Assembly: GCA_035771175.1 (NCBI GenBank)
Contig: CM069597.1
Span: 7,413,001-7,477,000, forward strand
DNA from: Paratinospora sagittata
Taxonomy: Eukaryota; Streptophyta; Magnoliopsida; Ranunculales; Menispermaceae
Length of the DNA stretch: 64,000 bases
Reading direction: 5' to 3'
Under the pieces are notes generated by a model. It ran no database searches. It was not told the origin of the DNA and saw nothing but the letters and a program-made list of their open reading frames with translations. Both the position numbers and the translations under genes were made by a program. Of the stretch, positions 49,218 to 60,574 are shown piece by piece; the first letter of the stretch is position 1; each line of letters starts with the position of its first letter.

Positions 49218-50110
49218 TTATCTCCACTTGTTCGTCTTTTTCCCTTGAGATGGAGTAGATGACTCAAATGGAAATGATGGTACTAGCCGAATGACTGGTG
49301 CCCTTTGCCTCACCACAACCTCGGCTGACTCGAAGTCCAAGGCCTGCCTCATAGCTTGCTCATATGTCTTGACACCTGCCAACGCTAGACCCTGTCGAAT
49401 ATAATCCCGAAAACCATTTTGGATCCTCTTCATCCTCGTGGTGTCTGTTGTCATCATCTTGGAAGCAAAGAGTGACAACCTGTTGAACTCGTGCACATAC
49501 TCTCTAACTGATCTATCACTTTGAGTCAATCAGGTGAACTCCTCACGCCTCATATCAACCTCGACATGAGGATAAAAGATCTTATAGAACAGTTCCTTAA
49601 ATTTCTCCCATGTCTTAATCTCCCCATGGGTCCTCTGCATGGTCTTCCACAATCTGTCTGCCTCATCTGCTAGTTTGAATCTAGCCAGGCAAACCTTGTC
49701 CTTGTCCAACACCTGCATGTCCTAAAAAATGACCTACATGCGCAGAAGCTAGTTCTCCGCTACTTCAAGTATCAAACTGTCGAGGAAGCTTGGAGGTTCT
49801 CGCCTCTTGAAGGCTTTCATGACCTCTTCATATCTTTTCTTTTCCTCAATGTCCTCACTGGACTCAGGAGTCTGAACTCTCCCCTCTCCAGAAGGCAATC
49901 CCACAACTGCACCAACGCAACTGGTGCCAACCCCCTGTACAATAGATGTCTCCTATCGCGGTCTATCCTGTTGCAGCTTTGTAATTAGCTCAAGAAGTTG
50001 AGCATTCTGCTGATGTAGGATGGCAACCAACTCCTCCAGCCATTTAAGCTTATCTTGATCGCTAGGTCCATCTGCTAACCCTGATTTTCCCTTCTTCAAT
50101 AACTGAAATT
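49218..50110 (-). pseudogene. Ty3/gypsy element A: gag
   Basis: Two adjacent minus-strand frames hold the retrotransposon gag domain. 49718-49530 has VCLARFKLADEADRLWKTMQ and WEKFKELFYKIFYPHVEVDM. 49529-49218 has DRSVREYVHEFNRLSLFA, RIQNGFRDYIRQGLALAG and a QALDFE segment. The N-terminal part (50110-49750) shows LKWLEELVAILHQQNAQLL and a YEEVMKAFKRREPPSFL stretch. A stop breaks each junction. Confidence 0.85.
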
Positions 50111-50250
50111 TACAGGGCAAAGACCATCAGGCAGGGTAGCACACACTGGATAACATTAAACAAATTTTAACTACCCATACGATCAAACATAATATTATAA
50201 GGCTTTTATCTTTTTAAATCTTTTATAACCTAAAACTCTAATACTAAGCT

Positions 50251-52279
50251 TGTCGCAATCCCTAACTGGGTGACGTCATGACCTGTACAGAGTTCCAGAT
50301 GTTGTCACTCCAGGACAAAACCTAAGACACTGCTCAGCCTCTACCTAATACACAACCAAAAAGCTGTACAATACAAATCAAACTGTATATGACAATGTAT
50401 AGTTGAACCATAAATTCTTTCAAAACTTATCAGACATAGATCATAATCATGCACATCCACACATGGTTCATACACATATATGTACACTTGTATAAACAAG
50501 TATCCACCTCCAAGTATAAGTCATATACATCTCATCATGAAAAATATCTACATCCCACCTATGTGATATGTAGATTATATAGTAATAGTTATGTACATGT
50601 CCAAAGTATACAAAAGAACAAAAATGCTAAGATAAAATTTCATCTTCACACATACATCCAAGAAAAAAGACGGTTGCACTGCGATCTATACTTTGCCTTT
50701 TCCTTTTGGATCTGAACCTGAGAAAGTAAGGGAAATGGGGTGAGCTTTAACTAGCTAAGTGAAATATTCTCACAAATTATAGCCATGTATGCATTTATGA
50801 AAACATGTATGCCATTGAAGAACAATTTACAATACAAAATGCATCATTCAATTTATCATACATGGAACACACTATAACATGTAAACTATGCATAAGTTTT
50901 TCATAAAACATGTAAACCCATCCTTCGAGGTCCATTCCAGATAGTTTTGCCTATACTTTCCATTATTTTGCATTATAGGGAATGACCAGGACAGAAATAT
51001 CATTTTTACCAACCATTCTACCCTTATGTTTAACGCAAGTCCAAGCCATGGAACATTAATCCAAATATAGTTGGCGGAACTTTTCCTCGAAGAACAAGTA
51101 GTAAGCATTTATCCAAAATGTCTAAGGCATCCCTAATGTCAAAATCATTTTCATGAATGCAAATACCATGCACATATATCATTAAATGCATACAATTTAA
51201 CAATTCAAGTTCATATATATAAAATGTTATAAATAGAAGATAAAAGTGAGAAATACTCACAACCAAACCAAAAGCTAAGCAATAGAATTCCAAATTGATC
51301 AACTGAAATTCAATGTCCTGAAATAAACATGAATTCACACATCTAGATCAATTTCAAACTTAATTATACACATATTCATAAAATCAATATAAATCCCCAA
51401 ACTCTCATTATCCAAATCTCAACTCACATTCCCAATTAATGAGCTCCAAAACACATTAAAACCATCAAGAATTAATTAGAATTCCCTTAGTGCAATTCTG
51501 ACATTCTAGGGTTTCCATCAAAACCCACATGCACATCAAGTTCCCAAATCAACAACATTAATACCTCCAATTTCCATGAAATTCGTCATAAAACATGAAA
51601 AAATACACCCAAGCATGAAAATCTAACCCAAATTCACATGGTTAGGGTTTCCAATCTCGAAACCCTAACTAAAACCCCAGTTTAAGCACATGCATCACTA
51701 CTAACTTACACCCTTTAGCTAGAATTCATCAAGAGAAGCAAACATTGAAGGAATTAGGGCAAAATCCATACCTTGGAAGCCAAAGCTTCAAGTTCCAAGC
51801 TCAAACCCCTAATTTCTTTCCTTTCTTTCTTTCTTCCTTTTTCTCAACTCTAAATGGCGCAAATGAGTGTAAATTAAGGTGATTTTTCTTTTAAACTAGA
51901 GCTAGGCCCACCTGTTTTCATTTTTAAAAACGCAGCCCAGACGCAAGGAGCACGCTTCTCTCCTTTCCTGATAAAAGTCTGTTCTTGGTCTATGTTCAAG
52001 GAACACGCTTCTCCATTAAGGAGCGTGCTTCTTCAAAACTTGCTAAAACTCTAGTTTCTGTCCATGCAAGGAGCGCGCTTCTCCTACCAATTTCTAGAAT
52101 TTTACACTTTAACACCCACCATTCTAAATCAAATACAACTCTATAACTTGTCATACATAAAAAATATACCCGTATACGAGCAAAACACATACATAATACA
52201 CACCAAATACCTACACAAGCATCTAAAGTCAGACAATTTACATCAGCATGACATTAGGTAAAAACTAGGGTCGTTACAA
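50251..52279 (-). mobile_element. 5' LTR of gypsy element A
   Basis: In minus sense it starts TGTAACGACCCTAG (plus end 52279) and ends GGGATTGCGACA (plus start 50251), 2,029 bp. Directly after it, still in minus sense, comes AGCTTAGTATTAGAG, a slightly mutated primer-binding site for initiator tRNA-Met (usual TGGTATCAGAGC), then gag. Four GGAGC(A/G)(C/T)GCTTCTC motifs lie at 51947-52084. The 3' LTR of this element is not in the window in recognisable form. Confidence 0.8.
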
Positions 52280-52902
52280 CACAGATGATTTTTGGAATCC
52301 ATTTACTTTCCAATCGACTATAAGATGACTTTTGTGCTTTCCAGATAGCCATATCATTCAAGTAGCTCATTGTCACATCGGTTCTTCAATCTATCCTCAT
52401 GCAACTTAAGCAATATCTGTTCTAATGCCTTTAGAGTTTAGCTTGCCTAACTTTGTTGTGTGTCATGAAGTGGAATGCAAATCCAACAATCTAATCCAAG
52501 TGAATGCAAAAACTAAACTAAGCAAGAACACACAAATTTATGTGGTTCGGTGAATATTCACCTACATCCATGGGAGATAAGAAGCAAATCACTAATAGGA
52601 AGAATTCAAATAGAATTAAACCTATGCTCAATCTAATCTCCACACATAAATATTAATTTTTCTTACACCCTCGATGATACAATAACAAGGATTTATATAC
52701 TAATGGGCGCGAATTATGGTTAAATACCTAGCCCATACCAAAATATCCAAAATACCCTTAATGGATGCAGGCCAAAGATCTATAAATCTCCCTTGGAAAG
52801 AACCACCTCAACTACACCCAATCACTAAATTCTCATCTTTTTATATGCCCGAAGGCACTCAACTCCAAATGACATCCTTATAAATGATAGACATACGATT
52901 TA
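52280..52902. mobile_element. Copia-LTR-like sequence, unresolved
   Basis: It contains AAGAACACACAAATTTATGTGGTTCGGTG and CCTACATCCATGGGAG, words commonly seen in plant copia LTRs. Neither end is defined. It directly abuts the LTR of gypsy element A and is split from 55917 onward by the 3.0-kb solo LTR. Confidence 0.35.
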
Positions 52903-53352
52903 TGTGACGCCCCGAAAATTATTTCGTCTAGCCAATAACCCAATTGCACTTTGCTCAAACTCTATGCGTTGCCTTGTTATGTTTGGTGTTTGTTTGATGG
53001 TTGTTTAATGTTTGTATAGTTGATGCTTGATAATGTATATAAATATGTGTATCATAAATTGTATATGGGTCATGTTAAATTAAATTATAATGCATATGTT
53101 ATTATTTATGCATGAGCCCATTAAACCATGAATTGATATGAGTTAGGATTGATTGAATAAAAGGATAAATGAAAATGAAAATTTGGTGTATTAAATGGAT
53201 TGGACATTTAAAATACATGGAAGCATGAGATTGGTTAAAGTACATGTGGTTGGTATGGGTAGTATGAGACCAACACATGTGAAGGTTGGTGCATGAAAGT
53301 GGACAAGTGTCCCATGCCCACTTCTCTTCTTCAAGGAAGTGCTAGAATGAGT

Positions 53353-53436
53353 GGAGGGAATCAAGGAGAGAATCAAGGAGGGAATCAAGGAGGGAATCAA
53401 GGAGAGAATCAAGGAGAGAATCAAGGAGGGAATCAA
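53353..53436. repeat. 12-bp minisatellite, seven units
   Basis: Seven perfect-length units of GGAGRGAATCAA (R = A or G) inside the 3.0-kb solo LTR. Because 12 is divisible by 3 it gives spurious open frames on both strands. Confidence 0.95.
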
Positions 53437-53643
53437 GGAAGTGCTAGAAAGAGGTGAGTGGAGAGAAAGGAAAAAAAGAAGAGAAAGAAAAGAAGAGAAA
53501 GGAAAGAAGAAGAGAAAGGAGGGAGTTGCAGGAGGAAGATCTCTGCGACGTTTTCCTCAAAGATCTGGATCTTTGCTATATATGGTCAGATTGAGCTCAA
53601 ACTTTGTCGGCAAGTTCGTAGCTTATAGTTATTCATTCTGGTC

Positions 53644-54010
53644 GGTGGAGATCTTGATCAGAGGTTTCGTCTAAGAGATCTAACCTCTCAAACAAAGCTG
53701 GTCGGAAAGTCTAGATTTCTCGCGCAGTTTCGCTCAAACTTCCAGATCTCCTTAATCTACCGTTGGATGGATATAACCTTTGGTTATGTAGTGTATAGCT
53801 GATATTTATGCATTCAGAACGGTGGAGATCGTGATTAGAGGTTTCGTTTGAGAGATCTAACCTCTCAAACAAAGCTGGTCGAAAAGTTTGGATTTCTCAT
53901 GCCATTTCGCTCAAACTTGTAGATCTCCTCAATCTATCGTTGGATGGATATAAAATTTTGTTATGTAGTTTACAACTGATGTTTCTGTATTCGGAACGGT
54001 CGAGATGTTT
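53644..54010. repeat. 177-bp tandem repeat, two full copies plus a partial third
   Basis: GGTGGAGATC recurs at 53644 and 53821, and a variant GGTCGAGATG at 53998, so the period is exactly 177 bp. Units share AGAGATCTAACCTCTCAAAC and TCTACCGTTGGATGGATATA. A weaker partial copy precedes the first unit. Located in the 3.0-kb solo LTR. Confidence 0.9.
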
Positions 54011-55086
54011 ATCCGTTTAGTATTTTGTGTGATATAGTCATCTGAGTTTGAGTATTTGCAGCAGGAAAGGAGAAATTGTCTAATTAGAGACTTGTTCATC
54101 AAATATACTTATCTTTTCGGTCCACCGTTGGATTGGGCTGATATTTGGACAGAAGGTTTGTTTCTTCACATACTTCAATCTGTACGGTTAATTTTGTGAT
54201 TACATATTTCTGTTGGTAGATTGATACATCTGAACAGAATATTAAATGAAGAATTGGTAGGGTTGCTTGTATTAGACCTAAATTTAGAATATGAACTTAG
54301 ACCTTTCCAAATAGCTTGCATGTCAACTATGTTGACCTAGTTGCCATTGTTGATGAACCCATGATGCAAAATCAGTGATATACATGGCTGAACATGGTGA
54401 TCTAATGTAAATCGGCAATATGGCCTAAGTATGAAAATTGTCATATTTTAGGGCTTTTGATGCTTTTGGCCTAGAATCATTGAATTGATGCAACTTATGT
54501 TTAAATAAGCATGATTAGGGTTGATTAGGCTACTGATTTGGTGGTTGTGACCATATCATGGGTTAGGCCTACTTGTGATCAAGTGACCCAATTTAGGCAT
54601 GTTTATGCCTAAGGAATTGAAAATCAGTATTTTTGATTAATAGAATGGTTTATGAATGAGAACTATGCATTAGAGGCCTAAGTTATGTGATTTGAGTTGA
54701 ATGATGGGATTAGATGGAATTTAGGCCTATTGTTTATATGTGGGCTGATTTAGGGTTGATTTGTAATGTCTATGTGATTGAGCATAGAAATTGATGTATG
54801 GTAGGATATTGATGTATGTTTCAGGATTTTGATTGGGTTGATTCGGTTTGGTGGTCGTGTGTGGTTAAATACTCTCGCGAGGCTTGGTTGTGAGTAGACT
54901 TCATTTATGATTATATCTTTTATGTCACCATATCACTTATATATATATTGTATGTTGAAAGCATGAATGTGTTCTAATGTTTTGAATGATGCATTGATTT
55001 GATAAAACCTTATGACTTTGGTTAGGCCCATCTATCCGGCTAATAGGGGGACTTAACCTTGTCATATGAGGGTTTTAAAAAAGGAA

Positions 55087-55196
55087 ATGATTGGGGTCAA
55101 CGGTACGGTGAAATAGACGTGCGCTAGTAACCTCAAATAAACATGATTGGGGTCAACGGTACGGTGAAATGGACGTGCACTAGTAACCCCAATGCA
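55087..55196. repeat. 56-bp direct duplication
   Basis: ATGATTGGGGTCAACGGTAC starts at 55087 and again at 55143. Copies differ at a few sites (AATAGACG/AATGGACG). Within the 3.0-kb solo LTR. Confidence 0.9.
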
Positions 55197-55916
55197 TGTG
55201 GAATGTGGATCCAAATTGATAAGCTTTTACTTGCATCGAACTTATTATAAATGCTTGATATCTATATGTTATGAGCTTTTGATCATGCTACACATTGACA
55301 TGCATACATGATGTTTATTGATGAGTATTGATAGCATATTTGAATTCTATTCACTGGGCACCGTTGGCTCACCCTCATTTTCCTCTTTCAGGTCCTTCTG
55401 TCCCGAATAAGGGCAAAGGAGTAGTCATATCTTGAGGGCCTTGCTTGCGAGAGAATCCAAGGCCTCGATGTGAGTTAAAATGCATTTTGATTGAACTGTG
55501 TTTTAAATTATGAAGTATTATATTTTGGATTATGTAATTATAACACTTACCACATTATAGTATGGGTGAGTTGGGACTTGTTAGATAGACCATGTGGGCA
55601 TATGACGATTTTTATTTGTAACCACAATTTTGGAGTTTATGTGTATGTCGATTTTAATGGACTGTAGGGATTATTATTTTATTTATGGTTCATTTTTATG
55701 GATTATCTCTTGTCTTGGATGATTAATACGGTTGGTAGTTTTGTTTAGTACCTTTTGATATTATGTCGTTGTTTGAGATAAGGCTCGTAGGGTCTCAACC
55801 ACCTCACGGGAGTTGAGGAGTGGTTGGAGATGCCTACGCCGGGCGTCCCGCCCCGGCATTCCGCATGCCATTCCCTGCGGGGTTGGTGGTCCGGGGCCCG
55901 GGGTCGCCACAATTTA

Positions 55917-56482
55917 TACCATTTAATATAATTCGGAGTGCATATGTCTCCATAGATAGATGTTCAATCGATGTTTGTCAAACACAACTATACATTTGGC
56001 TAACACAAACCCTTGACCAACATACCTAAATGAAAGGATGTGGCTAATTTTCACTAGATCATATTTATAGTGATTTCTTCTAGTGGCCAAATAGTTATAT
56101 TGGTCCTTCTCCAATACCAACCAATTATAATCTACGTGAATCTATTATTGTGTTATTTCTCAATGAGATTATTACTTAGTGATTTTTTTTTTAATGTGGA
56201 TGTTTTTTATGCTAAATTCAATAATCAAATAAAAGAAGTTTCCATTAGACCATGTCAAAGCTTTTACAACAAATATGATATTCAAAAATAGAGAGTAGTG
56301 AATTATTGAATGGATAAGAAATCTTGACAAGGTAAATAGATTGGTAATAGTAACTAAGACTTCTAATGGTAGTGGAGATGATAGAAAGCCAAGAATGAAA
56401 TTTAGATGAAAAAAAATAAGCCTTTTAAGAACTCAAAAATATCAAATAAAAAGAAAGTACGTATAACCTTTTTGGCTAAAGG
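55917..56482. other. Spacer, AT-rich
   Basis: Continuation of the sequence split by the 3.0-kb solo LTR. No gene or element ends are recognised. Confidence 0.4.
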
Positions 56483-56496
56483 AAGTTAAGTTGCTT

Positions 56497-56679
56497 TTTT
56501 TTTTAGGTTAGTGGTTATCAGAAATATCATGGTTCATCCTACTCCCTTTGGGGCACAACCACAAATACCCTTAGAGACCGTTAGCCAACATGGCGGTGGG
56601 TGGCACGGTTCAGATTCGAACCCCTCCCTTCAGGGTGAGTGTGCTTGCACTCAATCACTGAGCCAACCCACCGTTGGTT
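56497..56679 (-). mobile_element. tRNA-derived SINE with 14-bp target duplication
   Basis: In minus sense it begins CCAACGGTGGGTTGGCTCAG with a clear A-box (TGGCTCAGTGATT). The B-box GGTTCGAATCTG follows about 45 bp on, and the copy ends in a poly-A tail (T run on the plus strand from 56497). A direct repeat AAGTTAAGTTGCTT flanks it at 56483-56496 and 56680-56693. Length 183 bp. All hallmarks of a SINE are present. Confidence 0.93.
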
Positions 56680-56693
56680 AAGTTAAGTTGCTT

Positions 56694-56966
56694 ATTAACA
56701 ATGAATGGATGGTAGATATGATGAACTCAAGTTTTGGAGAACAAAGTAGATGAGATTTGTAGGAGTTATTTTAAATTAGTGGGTGTAAGACTCATGTAGT
56801 TTTTCAAGACTTTTGTATCTTATTTTTAATGTCATTTTATAAGAAAAAATTTGATATAACACTCTTTCTTATGAGGGAGTGAATTAACTAAGATAAAAAA
56901 GTTGGCCTAATTAAAACCATTCCCAAATTAATCTGCAATTATTCATGTAGATCGTCAGTGCATGCC
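56694..56966. other. Spacer
   Basis: No coding or repeat signature is seen between the SINE and the copia LTR. Confidence 0.4.
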
Positions 56967-57185
56967 TTAAAAAAAAACTCAGATCAAGAACAAAGAAAAT
57001 TGAGAGAGAAAAGCTTATTTGATATTATAGAGAAGGAGATATTTATACACTTATTACGGTTACAACTCTCTCAACCAATTACTAACTTCTTAACCAACTC
57101 AACTAACTCCTTGAACCATATTAGAATTAACCAATTCTAACTTACACCAGTAGCTTCTAGAAAGAAGATATTATATATTCTAATA
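56967..57185 (-). mobile_element. 3' LTR of copia element 2
   Basis: About 219 bp, starting (minus) TATTAGAATATATAATATC directly after the polypurine tract GAGTTTGAGGGGGAG (57200-57186). It aligns with the 5' LTR at 62511-62722 over about 190 bp at roughly 90 percent identity by eye. The outer end (TTAAAAAAAAA) is less certain because the two copies diverge there, and no matching target duplication was found. Confidence 0.85.
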
Positions 57186-58622
57186 CTCCCCCTCAAACTC
57201 ATGGTCTTGGAAGAACCAAGAGTTTGATTTTTAAGGATAAGAATCTAGCCGTAGGTAAAGGCTTTGTGAGCATATCAGCAAGCTGGTCATGGAGGGACAA
57301 TATTGAATATCAAGTTGATTCTTCAACCCTTGATCATGAACAAAATGACAATCTATTTTGATATGTTTTCTCCTAGCATGTTGTATGGGATTTCAGGCAA
57401 TATGTTGAGCACTTTAGTTATCACAAAATATAATAGGTTGAGGATGAAAATTAACACCGATTTCTGTAAGTAAAGATTTAATCCATATCAGTTCAACAAC
57501 TCCAGTTGCTAACAATCGATACTCGGATTCTGCTGAAGAACGTGATACAACTTTTTGTTTTGCTGAAGCCTAGGGAATGAGATTTCCTCCAAGAAAAATG
57601 CCATAGCCACCAACACTCTTGTGATCATCCGGGCAGCTTGCTCAATCTGCATCAATATAAGCAATAATATCAATTTGAGAAGGCCTAGATAGCAGTAAGC
57701 CATGTTCCAAAGTGCCTTTTAGATACTTTAACACTCTCTTAGCTGCTTGCCAATGAGTATCAGTAGGCATGCTCATAAATTGACACAACTTACTTACTGA
57801 AAATGCTAATTCAGGCCTAGTCAACACACAATATTGCAAAGCTCCAACTAAACTTCTATACGAAGTAGCATCAGAAAGATTATTACCATCATGTTTAGAT
57901 AAAACTCCCCCAGACACCATTAGTGTCAAACATGGTTTAGAATCCAACATACCATATTTATCAAACAAGGATTTGATATACTTCGATTGAGACAAATGAA
58001 GTCCTTGGGAAGAATTTGTAATCTCAACTCCAAGGAAGAAATGAAGAGGACCAAGATCCTTTAAGGCAAAAACATCATTCAGTTGATGAATGAACGACTG
58101 CAAAAAAGAAGAATCACTACCAGTAACAATGATATCATCAACATAGATAAGAAGAAGAATGATAGACGAGCCATGTTGTCGAATGAACAAACTTTTATCA
58201 AATTTGGCATTCACAAATCCCCAATCACCAAGATAAGAATGAAGCTTAGAATACCAAGCTCGAGGTGTTTGTTTTAAGACCTTAAAGCGTTTTTCGAAGT
58301 TTACAAACATGAGTAAGGCACGAAGAATCTTCAAACCCAATAGGCTGACACATAAACATCTTCAACAAGATCACCATTTAAGAAGGCATTGTTTACATCA
58401 ACTTGCCTAAGAGACCACCCAAAATGAAGGGCAAGTGTGAGAACAAGCCTAATTGAAGTATCCTTAATAACTGGACTATAAGTCTCAGAATAGTCTATGC
58501 CAACAGTTTGAGCATAGCCTTGAGCAACAAGCTGAGCCTTGTACTTATCAATGGAACCATCTGGTTTAGTCTTAAGTCGATATACCCATTTGTACCCCAC
58601 AACTTTAGCACCAATAGGCAAG
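57186..58622 (-). pseudogene. Copia element 2: RT C-terminal part and RNase H
   Basis: Reading leftward: YKWVYRLKTKPDGSIDKYKA, VAQGYAQTVGIDYSETYSPV, LRQVDVNNAFLNGDL, LLLIYVDDIIVTGSD (the YVDD catalytic box is intact), LKDLGPLHFFLGVEI, LSQSKYIKSLFDKYGM, SYRSLVGALQYCVLTRPEL and AAKRVLKYLKGTLEHGLL. RNase H follows at about 57656-57240 with SAESEYRLLA-like and FCDNQSA-like residues, now frameshifted. One frameshift lies near 58340 and another at the RNase H start. Confidence 0.9.
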
Positions 58623-58752
58623 TAGGGGTGTAAGCAACCAGACCGACCCGACCCGACCATTTCGGGTCGGGTTTGATTGATATGTCGGGTTGGTCAGGTT
58701 AATTTTTTAGCAACCCGACCAAACCCGATCTAACCCGACTCGACCTCTTAAA

Positions 58753-58796
<44 letters not shown>

Positions 58797-59345
58797 AAAA
58801 TTCTAAAAAATTATTACATACAAGGCCTCTAATTAAGAAGACTCATAACCCTCAACTACTTTTCTTGAGTTGTTGGGTTAGATGGTAAGAAAAATAGGAT
58901 AAGATGCGTGTTTGAGACTAAAAGAGAAAAGTTCTCATTTTAGTCCTGCATTGCTTGTTGGGAAGAATGGGAGATTCTCTTTATCTATAAAAACCCATCA
59001 ACTCCCTATTCATCCTCATTTTCATAAGTCAAGTTTAAGAGTAGTTTGGCTTATACATATATGAGTTCTCCCAAAAAAGAGAAATCTCATCTTCTAAAGC
59101 TTAAATAGTAATTTTAAGTTGAATACATGATAATCCAACATATTTTATTACTAATATAAGCTTAAATAGTAGTTATTAAGCTTTAAAAAAAATTGGGCTA
59201 TTTAATGGGGCCCAATCCGACTAACCAGACCGACCCGACCCCAACCTTAGGTCGGGTGGCATCGGGTCCAACCTGCTACCACCCAACCTCATCGGGTCGG
59301 GTGGGTTAGGGGGCAAAAACCCGACCCGACTCGATTTCACCCCTA
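58623..59345. mobile_element. Non-autonomous hAT element, 723 bp
   Basis: Termini TAGGGGTG at 58623 and CACCCCTA ending at 59345 are perfect 8-bp inverted repeats. A perfect 8-bp direct repeat TAGGCAAG flanks it at 58615-58622 and 59346-59353; 8 bp is the hAT target-duplication length. GGGTCGGGT/ACCCGACCC clusters occupy about 150 bp at each end. The middle is AT-rich with a (TA)n run at 58756-58793. No transposase. It splits the copia RT coding sequence, which continues on both sides. Confidence 0.95.
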
Positions 59346-59900
59346 TAGGCAAGGGAACCAAATCCCATGTATTGTTTGAAACTAGAGCATCATATTCAGC
59401 TTGCATAACAAGCTCTCATTCACTATATTTCGAGGCTTGAGCATAAGAGGAGGGTTCGGCAGGAACAACAAAAGCAAGATAAATCTTGGGACGAGAGTGC
59501 CTTATTTTGGAATGCGTCAACACAGGATGAAAATCTGAAGAAGAAGGGGGAAGAGAAACAGATAGATCAATCGACTGGTTTGATTAAGTCAATTGCCTTG
59601 AACTAGTCGACTGGTTTCTCTTAGGTGGCTAAATTATACGAGAAGCAGGGGCAGCAAGTGGGAGGGATGGAGAAGACATATCAAAACAAGAAAGAAGAAG
59701 AAATTGACTCAGGATGAAGCTAAGAAGGAACATGAAGGCAAAAAGATTGAGAAGAAGAAGAAACATAAGGGTTAATAAAAGGAAATTGATTTTCAATAAA
59801 AACTACATGGCGATTGACATAACAAGTACCAGTTACTATGTCAAAACAAACATATCCATGTTGGTTTGGGGCATAACCAAGTTAACGGCAAGTTGCTGAG
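59346..59900 (-). pseudogene. Copia element 2: integrase-RT linker and RT start
   Basis: The RT start is readable at 59406-59346: MQAEYDALVSNNTWDLVPLP, which continues beyond the hAT insertion. The 59.45-59.9 kb stretch is the poorly conserved linker between integrase and RT, with several breaks. Confidence 0.75.
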
Positions 59901-60574
59901 CGTGCTTGAAGCTTGTTCTTCACATAAGGCCTCAAACAAGGGAAACAAAGACATCCAAAAACACGAAGGAAAGCATAATCAGGTGGCTTAGTATGAAACT
60001 TTTCATATGGAGAAGCATAGGATAAAACCTTGGTAGGAACACGATTAAGAGTGAAAACAACAGTTCTAAAAGCATAAGGCCAATACTTCAATGGAATATT
60101 AACTTTGAAAAGCATAGTTAAACCAGTGTCAACAATATGCCTATGTCGAGATTCCACCATTCCATTTTGTTGAGATGTGTAAGGACAAGTAAGACGATAA
60201 GTAATACCAAATTGTTGGAGAGCAACAACAAGTGGTTTAAATTCACAAGCACCATCACTTTGCACAAACTTAATATGCAGATTAAATTGTGTCGCAACCA
60301 TGGTCTTGAACTTTAAGAAAATAGGTACAACCCCATCTCTAGTTTTGAGAAAATATATCAATTGAAACTTTGTACAATCATCAACAATGAACAGAAAATA
60401 ACGCTCATCATTTACACCAATCTGAGGAAAAGGCCCCCAAATGTCAAAATACACCAAATCAAAAGGCATTGAAGCAGTAACATTAGATGAAGCGAAAGGC
60501 AAATGATGAGATTTGGCTAATGCACAAGCTTGACAAATAGTAGAAGAAACCAGGTTACTACTAGTAAGAGGCAA
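59882..60574 (-). pseudogene. Copia element 2: integrase core
   Basis: An open frame of 230 codons. The zinc-binding and GAG-pre-integrase end has CQACALAKSHHLPF. The catalytic core has FDLVYFDIWGPFPQIGVN (first Asp), FVQSDGACEFKPL (second Asp) and TCPYTSQQNGMVESRHRHIV (the Glu), so the DDE triad is visible. It continues with PTKVLSYASPYEKFHTKPP and LRVFGCLCFPCLRPY. A stop separates it from the upstream protease frame. Confidence 0.9.

Larger units (their letters stand above)
52903..55911 (+). mobile_element. 3.0-kb gypsy-type solo LTR
   Basis: It starts TGTGACGCCCCGAAAATT and ends GGGGTCGCCACA; the ends are inverted (TGTGGCGACC complement). A perfect 5-bp duplication ATTTA flanks it at 52898-52902 and 55912-55916. 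At 3,009 bp it is large for a solo LTR. It contains three internal tandem arrays and no coding domain. The CTTTCAGGTCC segment at 55387-55397 resembles the leader region of related gypsy LTRs. Confidence 0.92.

Noticed and set aside
53351..53674. Plus-strand frame with EGIKERIKEGIKE repeats
   Set aside because: Translation of the 12-bp minisatellite inside a solo LTR; open in several frames because the unit length is a multiple of three.
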